From positions 36,339,336 through 36,403,335 of the forward strand of contig OW028580.1 in the NCBI GenBank assembly GCA_932294295.1: 64,000 bases of DNA, written 5' to 3'. The stretch is from Alitta virens (Eukaryota; Annelida; Polychaeta; Phyllodocida; Nereididae). A program made the translations under genes and the position numbers. The notes beneath the pieces were generated by a model. It did not search any database, was not told the origin of the DNA, and saw only the letters and a program-made list of their open reading frames with translations. Shown piece by piece: positions 33,989 to 44,500 of the stretch. Each line of letters begins with the position of its first letter. Positions within the stretch are counted from its first letter, which is position 1.

Positions 33989-36900
33989 GTTCGTTTTATT
34001 TTGCTTTGCTACATTTTGATCTGTTAAAGTCACTTAATTGTGCAACTGTTACAATTTGTGAGATTTCCCTACATTTTGTTACAATCTGTTACAATGTAAC
34101 CATTTTGTTTGTCGCAGTTGATTGCACACGCGACGTCTGAATTTGTTGATAATTCATAAAAGTTACAATTGGTTACATTTCAAAAGATTTTTAAATAAGT
34201 TGATTAAATAAGTGTGACACCCTCAATTTTTAAAATTGTTGAATGGACTACATTTGCAGCATTAACAATGATTAATGAAAAAAGAAAGTGATTTCATTTT
34301 ATTTCCAAATATTTATTTATTGAAGAATTAGGAAAGAAATTAGGAATAAGAAACACTATATAGTTAAATGCAATGCAAATTGTGGTCTAGGGAAAAGTTG
34401 AATACTTTCTGATGATTGAAATATTTGAATATCTCTGTTTTTCAGGACGTTTACCTTCAAGACTCCAAAACAAAAATCTACTGAGAATGACAACTTAAAT
34501 CAGAAAACCAAGTCACCTTTAGTGGTCAAGTGGCCCACTGCTTGGCCACATTCTTCAAAGAATAAAGCCACTGCCAAAAATCCGGCGAAGAATGCAAAAC
34601 ATGCAAAGAATGGACCGAAACAACAAAAAGGAAATGGTCAAGAAAAACCAAAAGGGCCAAATATAAACGCTGCAAAATCAACTGGCAAAAATGGTGCTGG
34701 TCAAAATGGCCAAAAAGTCAAGGAAGTTATACAGACCAAGAGTAAGAAAGCTCAAGAAAAAGTTGAAGAAAAAAAAGGCCAAACTACTAAGAAAGCCAAG
34801 AAAAGGAAGGCAAATGAACAACAAAAACAGACAAAACCAAACAAGAAACAAGAAAATGGCAAGCAAGAAAAGCAAGCAGGACCAACCAAAAAGAAAAAGG
34901 CAGTACAAGAAGTTGAGGAGAGAAAATCTGCCAATGAATTAGCACCACAGGTATAATTAATTGTTTTGTATTGTACCATCTGACTGAAGTCTTATTATGT
35001 TACATACTGTAACATAATAAGACTTCAGTTTTTTCCTATCTTGTACCTAATATGAAGTTATTAAGACAGCATTAAACTGTAAATGGAGAGCTTACCAAAT
35101 GATTTAAGTTAGATATTAAAAGTTAGACCCTTTCATGGTATGTAGACAATACAGGTCATAAATAAAATGTTCTCGTACATATAAACCTTTCAATAAATTG
35201 ATGATAAATCTATAATGAATGATGATGATGATTCTATAAATGGAACTTTAAAGATTATGGTATTATATAAATAAGGATATTTTTTGATAAGTTAATAAAT
35301 TTTAGTAAGTTAATAAATATTATGAATATTTCAGAGCAATTCAACTGAAGAGCCAAATGCTCAAGAGATGACAAATCCTTCGGAGAGCACTATCCAACAA
35401 GAATCTTCAGTTCAAGTTTCTACCATTTTGGAACCTCAGACCCCGATATTTCCTGTGGCCACTCAACCTCCATGTAGTCCGGGAATACCCAGTTACCAAG
35501 TTCCCAAGACAAGTACTCCGAAAAAACCTGGAACCCCACGTACCCCGCGAACACTGTTTTGCAGAAGGATGGCAGCGAAGAGCCCTGATGTTACACCCTC
35601 GAAAGAGATCGCTCCAAAAGCAAAGAAAGCGTCATCAGGCAAGAAGAACAAATCCAAATCAAAAGCCTTTAAGAAATCTATCAACAAGACCTTTCCGCAA
35701 TGTAGCCAAAGTGGGTTCGAATTCACCCTTGCCTCTCCATCAATTAGTAAGAAGAAAACTAGCAGCAAGAAAGGCAAAAAGAAGCAGGTGTGTCTCACAG
35801 CTTCAGTAACAGTCTGATAGCTTTTCCCTATTATCGTTGTAATAATTACGTTAAATAGCCTTTCAAACTTTTCTTCTTTATCCCAAATTATCCATGATAT
35901 CATGAGGGATTTAGTCAAACAAACTATTAACTGCTAAACTGTTTTGATTAAGTCTTAAGTTATGTCAGCTAGACTTAACAATGCTATCTTGTGTGTCTAG
36001 AGTATCGATTTTGTTTCTTTAGAAAATGAAACATGTAATTTATAACGCAAAAAAACAGGAGAAAACTGTAACACAATGCTCTTAGAATCAAGAAAAAATT
36101 GAGTGATCCTATGTAATTATTACAACGATAATAACATTTTCAATAATATAATATCTTATCTTGCTGCTGTCACTGATAAGGTTGGTGGGTTTGTTAGGGC
36201 TTTACGTCCTGTATTTCTGCACTAATTGGGCTAATTAGGACAGGCAGGGACCATGGCAATGAGATGATGAAAGAAACCGCCATCCAACTTAGGCTCGACC
36301 AGGAATTAAACCCAGGACCCAGTGGTTGGAAGCCCAGCTTGGCCCGCACCCCACTGTCACTGATAAAGGCATCATTGTATTATTTGCAACTCGCGTACAC
36401 TTTGCCAAAAAAATTTGAAAATTCATTTTATGAAATGTCGAAACATACGGGGAACTCTGAAAAACTAAACTCATATGATGTGAACACCTAGTCAATATCA
36501 GCAATACCAAAATAACTATCATGGACATATTCATAACTACTTTTCACATCAATAATTTCATGATTTTTTCTTCTTTCAGAAACAAGCAGAAGAAGAAGTA
36601 AGGAACATCATCATCAAGATGAAGAATGAACTGGTGTATTTCCGTCAAAGAAGATTGCGTCTGCTTATGGGTATGTGGTATATAGTAATCCTTTAACTAG
36701 TTAATTAACTAGTTAAATGTACAGTCAAACCTTGCCCAAGAATCTGAGCTGTTTCACTTTGGCACTCTTTTTGATTACGGATGTTTGTTGTGAGAACAAG
36801 TGAACAGCCAGACTCTCATAGGCCACTTAATACACCTAAGATTATGTGTCGCTCATTTTTTTGAGCCTATTTACCGTAGTGATGCCATGATTCGCAGATT

Positions 36901-37360
36901 TTAATCGATTATCATCAGCAAAACAAAGTAACAACTGCCAATAATCAATGCTAGTGTTGAAAAATAAATTTTTCTGTTTGTGGGACTTTGTTTACTGAAT
37001 TTAAGGTGTCATTAAAGTTTGAACGTTGAGGAGTTCATGTTCTTCTTTGGATTTGTTCTCAGTCCATGGAAAAATAAAATTGATTTAAAAATCGATTATC
37101 GCAGCGAACAGCTTACCGATTAATCGATGTCAGTTTTGAGACCGATTTGCCATCACTAAAAATTTACAGCCTTCCTTTCTTACTAAACATATGAGTCACG
37201 CGATAAAAAATGACAGAATACCAAGTTGCATTGTCAAGCAGTGGACATTAACTAAGTTATTGGCGAATTTTTCCCACCCCACAGTGTTACTTTGAGTTGT
37301 AACTGGATGTCAGCCTGTTGATTGCCTCTGACTGTTTACTAGTGTTCACAACAAATGACA

Positions 37361-37411
<51 letters not shown>

Positions 37412-39544
37412 AGTATGTCAAATTACCCTGGACTGAATATTCATTATTTACCCCTCTATTAACCCCTACCCCACCTGTGTTTAAATGGCAATCAATTTCG
37501 TTAGTTGACTGTTAAACACAGGTAGGACAGTACAATGGGTTTAGAAATCACCAAAATGGCCTAAATTTTTACATTTAACATTAATTTTGATGTTTGTTGA
37601 AAAAGGTGGCATCAAACAAATAAATCATCACATGGATAAAAACAATCTCCACTCAGTTCATCAGAGTTCTTACAAAGCCAACTTCAGCACTGAAACAGCA
37701 TTGTGCTTCTTAATGAATAATCGTTTGTGGTCCATGGAAAAGGGGGAAGTATCTATCATGGTAGCGTTAGACTTGAGTGCTGCACTTGACACTGTTGATC
37801 ACGAGGTGCTGGTGTCTGTAATGCAAAGAAATTTTGGCTGTGATGACACAGTACTAGACTGGATCATTTCTTACCTGCGAGGCAGACAGCTTCAAGTCCA
37901 ATTGAAAGACACAACATCAAGACACAACATCATCAACACGTACATTCAACTACTCTGTTCCACAAGGAAGCTGTCTTGGACCAGTGCTATTTAACATGGA
38001 TGTGAGTACGATTGCTCACTGCATTGATTCTGGTCAAGACTTGGGTGGCTATGCAGACGACCACTATATCAAAGAAAGTTTTTCCCATCTGCACCGCTTT
38101 CAAAAAATCACTGTGTCCAGCGAATTGAGAAGTCCATCGGAAATATCATTAACTGGATGTCTGCCAACTATCTTAAGATAAACCAAGAAAAGACAGAGAT
38201 TACTATATTTGGCAGTCACCAATTACTGTCAAAAGTGCAAACAAGGCATCTCAGTATTGGTCAAGAGCAGGTGTCTGTCAGTGATACCATCAAATATCTG
38301 GGAGTATATTTAGATAGTGGATTAACTCTACAAGATCATGTTATGGCTAAATGCAGAACTGCCATCTGTAACATCCGCAAGATCAAGCAGTTAGGATATT
38401 CATTGACACAAAGACAGCAACAACATTAGCATCATCGCTGGTACTAAGTCACTTGGATTACTCCAACAGTGTACTTTGTGGTCTTCCTGACAATATCATT
38501 CGCAAATTACAGAGGGTCCAAAACTGGGCAGCCAAGGTTGTTCTATGCCGTATATGACAGCTCTTCAGGGGCACTGCTGGCATTACACTGGTTGCCCATT
38601 AGACAGAGAATCGATTTTAAAATCCTTTGCTTAGTTTTTAAATGTATTCATAAGACTGCACCAACTTATCTGTCTGACTTGATACAGATTCGATCATTTG
38701 CTCGGAATACAAGATCGTCCAATAGTGACAATATCATCCTCACTGTCCCATATACAAGACGTCAACCTTTGCACGAAGGTCATTCAATGTATATGGTCCT
38801 CGTGTGTGGAACTCTTTTAAAAGCAAATTAAAGACATTTCTTTTTCAATCGATTTAAATATCATTGTACAGCCAGCGCACTTGAATTACATTTGTAAATA
38901 GTAGCGCTATAGATATTTAATAAATAATAATAATAATGTTTCACAGTTTTGGGACAAAGCAAGTGGTCTTAAAATCAATGAAATCTTGATACTTGGTGGT
39001 TTTAAATGACATTAAAGGGAGTCTTCCAGCTGAGTTTGGGGGGTCAGCATAACATCAGAAAACAACATGTAAAATAAATAATCGTCCATTATGACCTTGA
39101 AAATACTGAAAATTAAATCTATTAATATTTCAGAAAGTATTTAGGATTCTTATTTTTATTTTTTCACTGCCAAATGCAGTAGCTCAAGTATGACAATTTG
39201 GCAAATTTACATTGGATTCCAAAAGGGGCAGTTTACTCCCTTTAAGTGAGAGGTTTGGTGAACAGTGTACACCCTTGGCAGGTCAATCCAGAGTCCATCT
39301 CAATTAACACCGTGAGGGATATCCAGCCTTGAACAAGGGGTTACCCACAGTTCCTAAGCTCACAACAGTGCCATCACTGTGGCTACCTAGGGAGATAACC
39401 ATAGCCTCACCCCACCCAGGGACTTAGCAATAATTATGATAATTCCTCTATGCCATGAGGGGTTTTGAACTTGCTAGTAGTTGCATACTACCTCATGATT
39501 ATATCAGGAAAACACCTAAACCATTAGACAAGAGGTTCAACTAT

Positions 39545-39575
<31 letters not shown>

Positions 39576-41257
39576 TGGAAAGTGCAGCCCTCTAAGGCAA
39601 GTTCTTGCTACTAGCGAGGGTTAATTGATGAGGTGAGAGAGGGAGGAGTCCATCCATGTTACACATTTACCTCATGGGTGGGATCCTTTACTTGCCTCAC
39701 ATAGACAGACTGTGGATGTTTCTGTAAAGGGTTCAAACTTATATTAACACAGTATGATGGATCAGTGTGTCAAGCTCACTGACTGGACTTGACTGGATAA
39801 CAAAGTCAGAAGGTCACTGACAGTTGGTCACTGACAGTTGAATGGTCATCACAGAGTCATTCAACTTCAAACTATTTATCGCTGTCCTAAGGCCTGTAGT
39901 TCATGGTTGTTAGGACATGCACTTTGTCAAGGTTGACTGTGTGACATTGTCATGTACAATGGATGCAAATACTTCATAAAATGATTGGAGGTCTTATCAC
40001 AACTAGGTTAAGGACATTGTAACATGATGTATTTCACAACAATTCATACTTCTTGCTTGGTCACTGATAATTACAATGTCATAGGTAAATGTAATTCTTT
40101 GTAATTGTAATTTATTTGATTTCCCATGTGCTTATACATGCATTACAAGTTCATTCATATGCATGTGTACAACAATAGAGCACTTTTAAGAGACATAAGC
40201 ATATAATAAATATACATTTGTTAAATAAACACATTGGGGGTAGATGCAATAGGAATTGGCCTGTAGTCGCACCTACCTTAAAAAGGAAGGGAAAAACAGG
40301 AAATAAGATGATTGAGTTCTGTTAACTTTTTCTCCGAGTTGTGAAAAAATTAGACCATTAGGCAAAATTAATGGAGAAAAGGAACCAAATTACATGTACA
40401 TACAGCAGTTTTAGAGCGAGCATGGACAGTTGCATCTTCAGAACGACTTTTCAGACTGAGTGGAACATTTGATAACAATGATATAATCATCCCAACATCT
40501 GGGCAATAAACTTGTTTTCACCTCTTTTGACCAAAGTTTACCCCTTTTCTGTACAGTTGTAATGCTATTTCTGTATCTTCTCCACTATTGGCTTGTATAG
40601 CACAGAAAAGTATTTTATGACAAGGACATTATTAGGAATGGGCTAGAAAAGTTGGTCAAATACTTTACAATCTTTCTGATCTGTCTCTTTCACCCCTGAA
40701 CTGTCCATGCTCGCTCTAAAACTGCTGTAATTGTCTTCAATTGATGTTCAGTTATTATTTAAATGGCTAAAATTTACTCCATTGAAATCTTTGCAGTTAG
40801 GCCTATATATATAAAATGTCAAATCTTATTAATTAAATTAGTTTAATTAGGTAGTCCATTTGAATTTTATTTAAACATTAAGGATGAACTAGAGAAAGGC
40901 AGCTGGGTGATATACCACTATAGTGGTAAGACACTTGCCTGCTCCTCTGAAGGACTCCAGACGGTCTCTTGTACTCAGTGTCTATGATGAGGCAAGTAAA
41001 AGATCCCACCCATGGGGTAAATGTGTAACATGGGTGGACTCCTCCTCTCTCATCATCAATCAACCCTCAAAAGCAGCAAGAACTTGTCTTAGAAGGCTGC
41101 ACTTCCTATCTATCTATCTATCCAATGTTTACCTTAAAGTTGTTGAGAAATATCATCAATCTGTAGAATGTGACATTTGACATATTTATTTGCAGATACC
41201 TCTGATGGCCCACAAGAAATGGGAGTGATCTCTCTGATCCAACCTTTGAATATTTGA
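33705..41257 (+). CDS. Lysine-rich, probably nuclear protein with PIP-box-like motif (5 exons, complete)
   Basis: Not recognised as a named family. Exons 33705-33988, 34446-34950, 35335-35787, 36580-36670 and 41196-41257 join with consistent phases (2, 0, 0, 1) and good GT/AG sites to 464 residues. A second Met at 33783 (MAQKGKF, A at -3 and G at +4) is a plausible real start and gives 438 residues; the first Met would add a hydrophobic, signal-like 26 residues that fit poorly with a nuclear protein. From the second Met: KKISSFF at 17-23 resembles a PCNA-interacting PIP box but lacks the usual Gln. Exon 2 is extremely Lys/Gln/Asn-rich. Exon 3 has many S/T-P-x-K/R sites (TPKK, GTPRTPRT), typical of CDK targets. 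Exon 4 is a charged amphipathic helix. The last residues are hydrophobic (VISLIQPLNI). Nuclear role and PCNA binding are inference. The gene is head-to-head with polyamine oxidase and tail-to-tail with the GH3 gene. Confidence 0.75.
34446..34950 (+). CDS. Nuclear protein exon 2, Lys-rich low-complexity tail
   Basis: 505 nt between TTTTTCAG and GTATAA. Encodes RTFTFKTP, then a strongly basic Lys/Gln/Asn-rich stretch with repeated KK and KAKK clusters (nuclear-localisation-like). Antisense and +1-frame ORFs here arise from the A-rich composition. Confidence 0.75.
34983..35029. repeat. Perfect 22-bp-arm hairpin in intron 2
   Basis: Arms 34983-35004 and 35008-35029 are exact complements starting ACTGAAGTCTTATTATG, with a 3-nt TAC loop, 32 bp after the exon 2 donor. 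TTGTACC occurs on both sides at a distance, possibly by chance. Confidence 0.85.
35335..35787 (+). CDS. Nuclear protein exon 3, S/T-P rich
   Basis: 453 nt, phase 0 at both ends (ATTTCAG acceptor, CAG/GTGTGT donor). Ser/Thr/Pro-rich, with a run of TP motifs around codons 50-70 of the exon and a basic C-terminal end KKGKKKQ. Confidence 0.75.
36180..36353 (-). mobile_element. SINE family A, copy 4
   Basis: Minus-strand copy in intron 3 of the nuclear-protein gene. Perfect 13-bp target-site duplication CTGTCACTGATAA at 36167-36179 and 36354-36366. Confidence 0.9.
36580..36670 (+). CDS. Nuclear protein exon 4, charged helix
   Basis: 91 nt after TTCTTTCAG and before GTATGT, leaving in phase 1. 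Encodes KQAEEEVRNIIIKMKNELVY followed by an Arg/Leu-rich helix; heptad-like hydrophobics suggest a short coiled coil. Confidence 0.7.
36692..36717. repeat. 26-bp perfect palindrome in intron 4
   Basis: TTTAACTAGTTAA followed by its exact complement, starting 21 bp after the exon 4 donor. It has no flanking direct repeat. Confidence 0.85.
37365..37407. repeat. (TA)n microsatellite
   Basis: About 42 bp of uninterrupted TA in intron 4. Confidence 0.95.
37587..38940 (+). pseudogene. Decayed CR1/L2-type LINE reverse transcriptase fragment
   Basis: Broken frames at 37587-37994, 37984-38181, 38157-38429 and 38469-38831 read as one reverse transcriptase with frameshifts. Motifs in order: NLHSVHQSSYKANFSTETAL, LDLSAALDTVDHEVL, the catalytic box as GGYADDH, NYLKINQEKTEI, and LHWLPIRQRIDFKILCL near the end. 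It is 5'-truncated within the RT domain, lacks an endonuclease, and ends in (AAT)n at about 38922-38937, consistent with a non-LTR 3' tail. Non-functional. It lies in intron 4 of the nuclear-protein gene in the same orientation. Confidence 0.9.
39016..39241. mobile_element. TTAA-flanked MITE, 226 bp
   Basis: Ends AGGGAGTCTTCC... and ...TTTACTCCCT with TTAA on both sides (39012-39015, 39242-39245). TTAA targets are typical of piggyBac- and Kolobok-type transposons. Confidence 0.7.
39280..39545 (-). mobile_element. SINE-like tRNA-derived repeat
   Basis: On the minus strand GTCTAATGGTTTAGG (A-box-like) is followed by AGTTCAAAACCCC (B-box-like). It adjoins a GATA tract at 39545-39575. Confidence 0.5.
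39545..39725 (-). repeat. Repeat family B copy with GATA tail
   Basis: Inverse of 40930-41125: CCCACCCATGAGGTAAATGT, GGACTCCTCCCTC and a TATC/GATA tail are shared. Likely a SINE. Confidence 0.6.
40403..40727. mobile_element. MITE family X copy 2
   Basis: 325 bp with about 27-bp terminal inverted repeats starting CAGCAGTTTTAGAGCGAGC, flanked by TA on both sides (40401-40402, 40728-40729), as in Tc1/mariner-type insertions. Lies in the last intron of the nuclear-protein gene. No transposase. Confidence 0.85.
40902..41128 (+). repeat. Repeat family B copy with tRNA-like head and TATC tail
   Basis: TAGTGGTAAGACACTTGCCT resembles a tRNA A-box region. Then CTTGTACTCAGTGTCTATG, AAAGATCCCACCCATGG and a (TATC)n tail. 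Sits 70 bp before the last exon of the nuclear-protein gene. Confidence 0.6.
41196..41257 (+). CDS. Nuclear protein exon 5, terminal
   Basis: 62 nt after TATTTGCAG. The split Asp codon restores frame and gives DTSDGPQEMGVISLIQPLNI then TGA. The phase match with exon 4 is the main support across a 4.5-kb intron; a first AATAAA downstream is at 41582-41587. Confidence 0.65.
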
Positions 41258-41461
41258 ATCTTTTGAAGGAAAACACAAGTCAGGCATATGTAATTTATAC
41301 AGTATTTATTTTCCAAGTTTACATTTTACAATTTCTTGTTTATTTAAGGATGTTGCATATTTTATCGTTATTGACGTTTTGAGTTATTTTAAAACAATTT
41401 TACAACACTTAGAGCTCTCAGTATTCAATTGTATGCATTTAAAAATATTGTAATTAAGATT
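41258..41461. terminator. Convergent 3' ends: poly(A) signals
   Basis: For the minus-strand GH3 gene, AATAAA is at 41339-41344 and again at 41305-41310. For the plus-strand gene the first AATAAA is at 41582-41587, beyond the GH3 stop, so the two 3' UTRs probably overlap in antisense. Confidence 0.5.
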
Positions 41462-41559
41462 TCATGCATTGTTAATATAAGCTTGTGCTTTTAATACATT
41501 GGAACCGATGTTAACTTTTTGAGCTGGTTGCTGGCCCCCAGCGTATATTGTAACTGGTC
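41462..41559 (-). CDS. GH3 exon 12, terminal
   Basis: 98 nt after CATACTTTCAG. The split Gly codon joins in frame to PVTIYAGGQQPAQKVNIGSN and a short tail ending INNA then TGA (41462-41464). GGQQP is the usual C-terminal GH3 motif. Too short to show as a Met-started ORF. Confidence 0.9.
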
Positions 41560-44500
41560 CTGAAAGTATGAAATGGATATTAATAAATTATTGATAAATG
41601 TTAAATATATTTGAATATTCTTATTAATTAAAATACCAGTCACATTGATCATCTGAGCTAGTCTTTAGCCATCGCTCAATCAAGGACTTAAATATTCTGC
41701 CCTGTCTCTATACATACAGCCTAGCTGCCCCTTCACAAATTTCTTTCTTTTTAAATTTACATATGTATGTACTATATGGCACAGGAGGCTGCAGGAAGCG
41801 GTGAACTCGTACCTTGTACCTTCACGCCACTCTCAGCGTATGCATTATAAACACTGTATATATGGATTACTGCAAACTGAGCAAAGAGGTTTAACCTGCG
41901 CTTGGAACTTATCATTGCATTCTATTATGGATTACCTAATTATTAGTTGAATTACTTAATTACAGTTATATAGACATCAGAAATTTTAATGGTAAATTGT
42001 CAAATAAATTTTCGATTGTGACTAACCTGCCATATCGACATACGACATTTTTCTGTCATTCCACACAGCCAGTTGCTTTCTTTTGATTGCAAAATGACAT
42101 GACACTCCTTGTCCTGCAAGAATTCTGACCCTCTTGAATCCAACCAGTTGTAGTTGAGGAACAGGCAGGGAGGGGGCGCTGCGATTAGCATACACTTGCA
42201 CCACCTGGTGAAAACAAATTAATCCATAAGTTGCAAGTCAGTGCAGAAGATACTAAAGAGAGCTACTTATTTATTTCATACGTAACAGTTTATGTTTTTG
42301 CTGTTATAAATTTCAACCTAAGCAGCGTATGCGATTAGAGCATTACTGGACTCAGGTCCTATTGGACCTCTATGTCCAGATCTCACTTGGAGGGGTCGGT
42401 GTGCAATAACTCAATTTGCACACAAAAAGTGTAGCTATATACAGAGGTAGGCCGCTGGTGCTGCCTGACCAAAAACAAGACGTATGACATTTGCTGCAAA
42501 ATAAAATGGCAAGTTAATTGTTCACATCTGGATAGAAGCATAAAATTTGGCACAAACAGTAAATTTTGTCCTCTATAATATATATATATATATATAAGAC
42601 TACCTGAGATCACGTTTGGTTCTTGCATTGCTCAAGTTTTTTTTGCCCAGGGTTCAGTATTTAGAGTTATGGGCAAAAAACTGATTTTTGGACACCATCT
42701 TGAATTATGCAAGAACCAAACTTACCCAAGCTCCGCTGTTCACGTAAGCGCCGTTTGTTTTATTATCGGTTATTTGTTGTGAGCGTTAGTTCAAGTCAGA
42801 GGACATTGCATAGGCCGAGGTGACTCAGCTGTAATTCCATGTTGCATGGGTTTTGGGGTAATTAAAGAGCTGCTAATCCCAAAATGTGTGTTGCATGATG
42901 AAAATACTATTTTATTGTCTAGCGATAAATATTAACGAAGTTATAGGTGAATTTTGACCACCCGTAGTGTTATGCGTTGCATCATCTCAGCCTATGCAGT
43001 GTCCTCTGACTGAGGACTAAGGACAAATAACCGATATTAATCAAGGTCGCTTAAGTAAACAGCTCAATGTTCCGGTTTTCTAACATGAAAGAGCAGAAGA
43101 TTGACTATGTGCCAAATTTCATGCTTCATGCATTACAATCTCGGTACGCAACTACCTCGCCTACTAGCACTTGGCTAGTGGGCAGCTGCTCTTTAGCTCA
43201 ACTGTTAGAGATGCAGGAAAGTTGCACACAAGATGGTGCAGAATCCGGTCCCCTCTGGCCTCATGTGTAGGGTAGTTGGTTCGAATCCCGTTAGTGGGGT
43301 GAGGTTGTTGACTAGGAGTGGTCAAAACCTCAGGTGGCCATTGGGGATATAGTATTTCGATCTCGGTACACAACTACCTCACCTACTGGCACTTGCCTGG
43401 TGGGCAGCTCCTCTTAAGCAACAGATGCAGGAAAGGTGCACACAAGACTTCTATCAAACTGACTACATTTCACGCATAATATATTATGGAAGTGTTGATG
43501 TGATGTCATGCTGTAGTAAGAAGCTCTGGCCAATCCCTAAGTTTGTTGCTTGCCCAAATAATCGTTGATACTAGGGAGGGTGTAAAAAAATAAAATGTAG
43601 GCCAGAAGGTATTGTAGCATGTTTTAATTTTTAATTAATTGCCCCTACCCACCCATTAGTTCACTGCTGCGTGCTTTAAGCTCACACTTGCATACTTCTC
43701 ATGGTCAGTTAGGGTTAGGGTTGCTTGTAGACCGATCCATCAGTCCCTACATGTAGGTTGCTTGGACTCAGTGTAGTCAGTTTGATTGAACAAGCAGTAA
43801 CAATTATTTAGCTTATCTACTGGACTATATGAGCAGCAAACCCAGATTACACGCCACATCAGCCTAATGTTGGCCCTATAATATTGGTATAATGTTGAGC
43901 TGACCTGGCATGCTGGCTGGGAAGGAAAATTACTATGAAAGTTTCTGCAGTCATATTACCTCATCACCATCATACAGTCCAGTATTTTCGACATAAACCT
44001 CCACTTCCATTTCCACCCCATACGTCACATTGTAAGGTTTGACGGAGAGGGATCTGTACTTGAATGTTGTGTATGACAAACCATATCCAAAGGGGTAAAG
44101 CGGAGTCTCCTTGATGTATCTGTAAGTTCGGCCCTCCATCGTGTAGTTGGTTATAGCAGGAATCTGTCAAAAGAAAAGAAAAAATTGATTGTTAAAACTA
44201 AAATGATTCAGCCATTGTTCAGGATAACAGAAATTGCCTGTTTAGATCCCCAGAATTATGTACTTGTACTTCTAATACAGCTGCCCAAAATTTTCCGAAA
44301 CCATGAAAATAAATTTGAGAAATTGCAAAAGGTTCAATCCAAGAAATCAAAAATACTATTATTTTTTTAATATATAAAGATATATTTTTGCAAAATTCAT
44401 AAAAATATGAAGGAATCTGACCACCAAAATGATATTTTAACCAGAGGACCACTGGATGTGTGAGATATTGGGAAAAAAATATGAAAGTGATGGTGAACTC

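Noticed and set aside
34678..34979. Phe/Leu-rich minus-strand ORFs
   Set aside because: Complement of the A-rich, Lys-coding exon 2 of the nuclear-protein gene.
37587..38831. Host gene with reverse transcriptase domain
   Set aside because: Frames are broken, the catalytic YADD region is altered around it and the 5' part is missing; a dead LINE.
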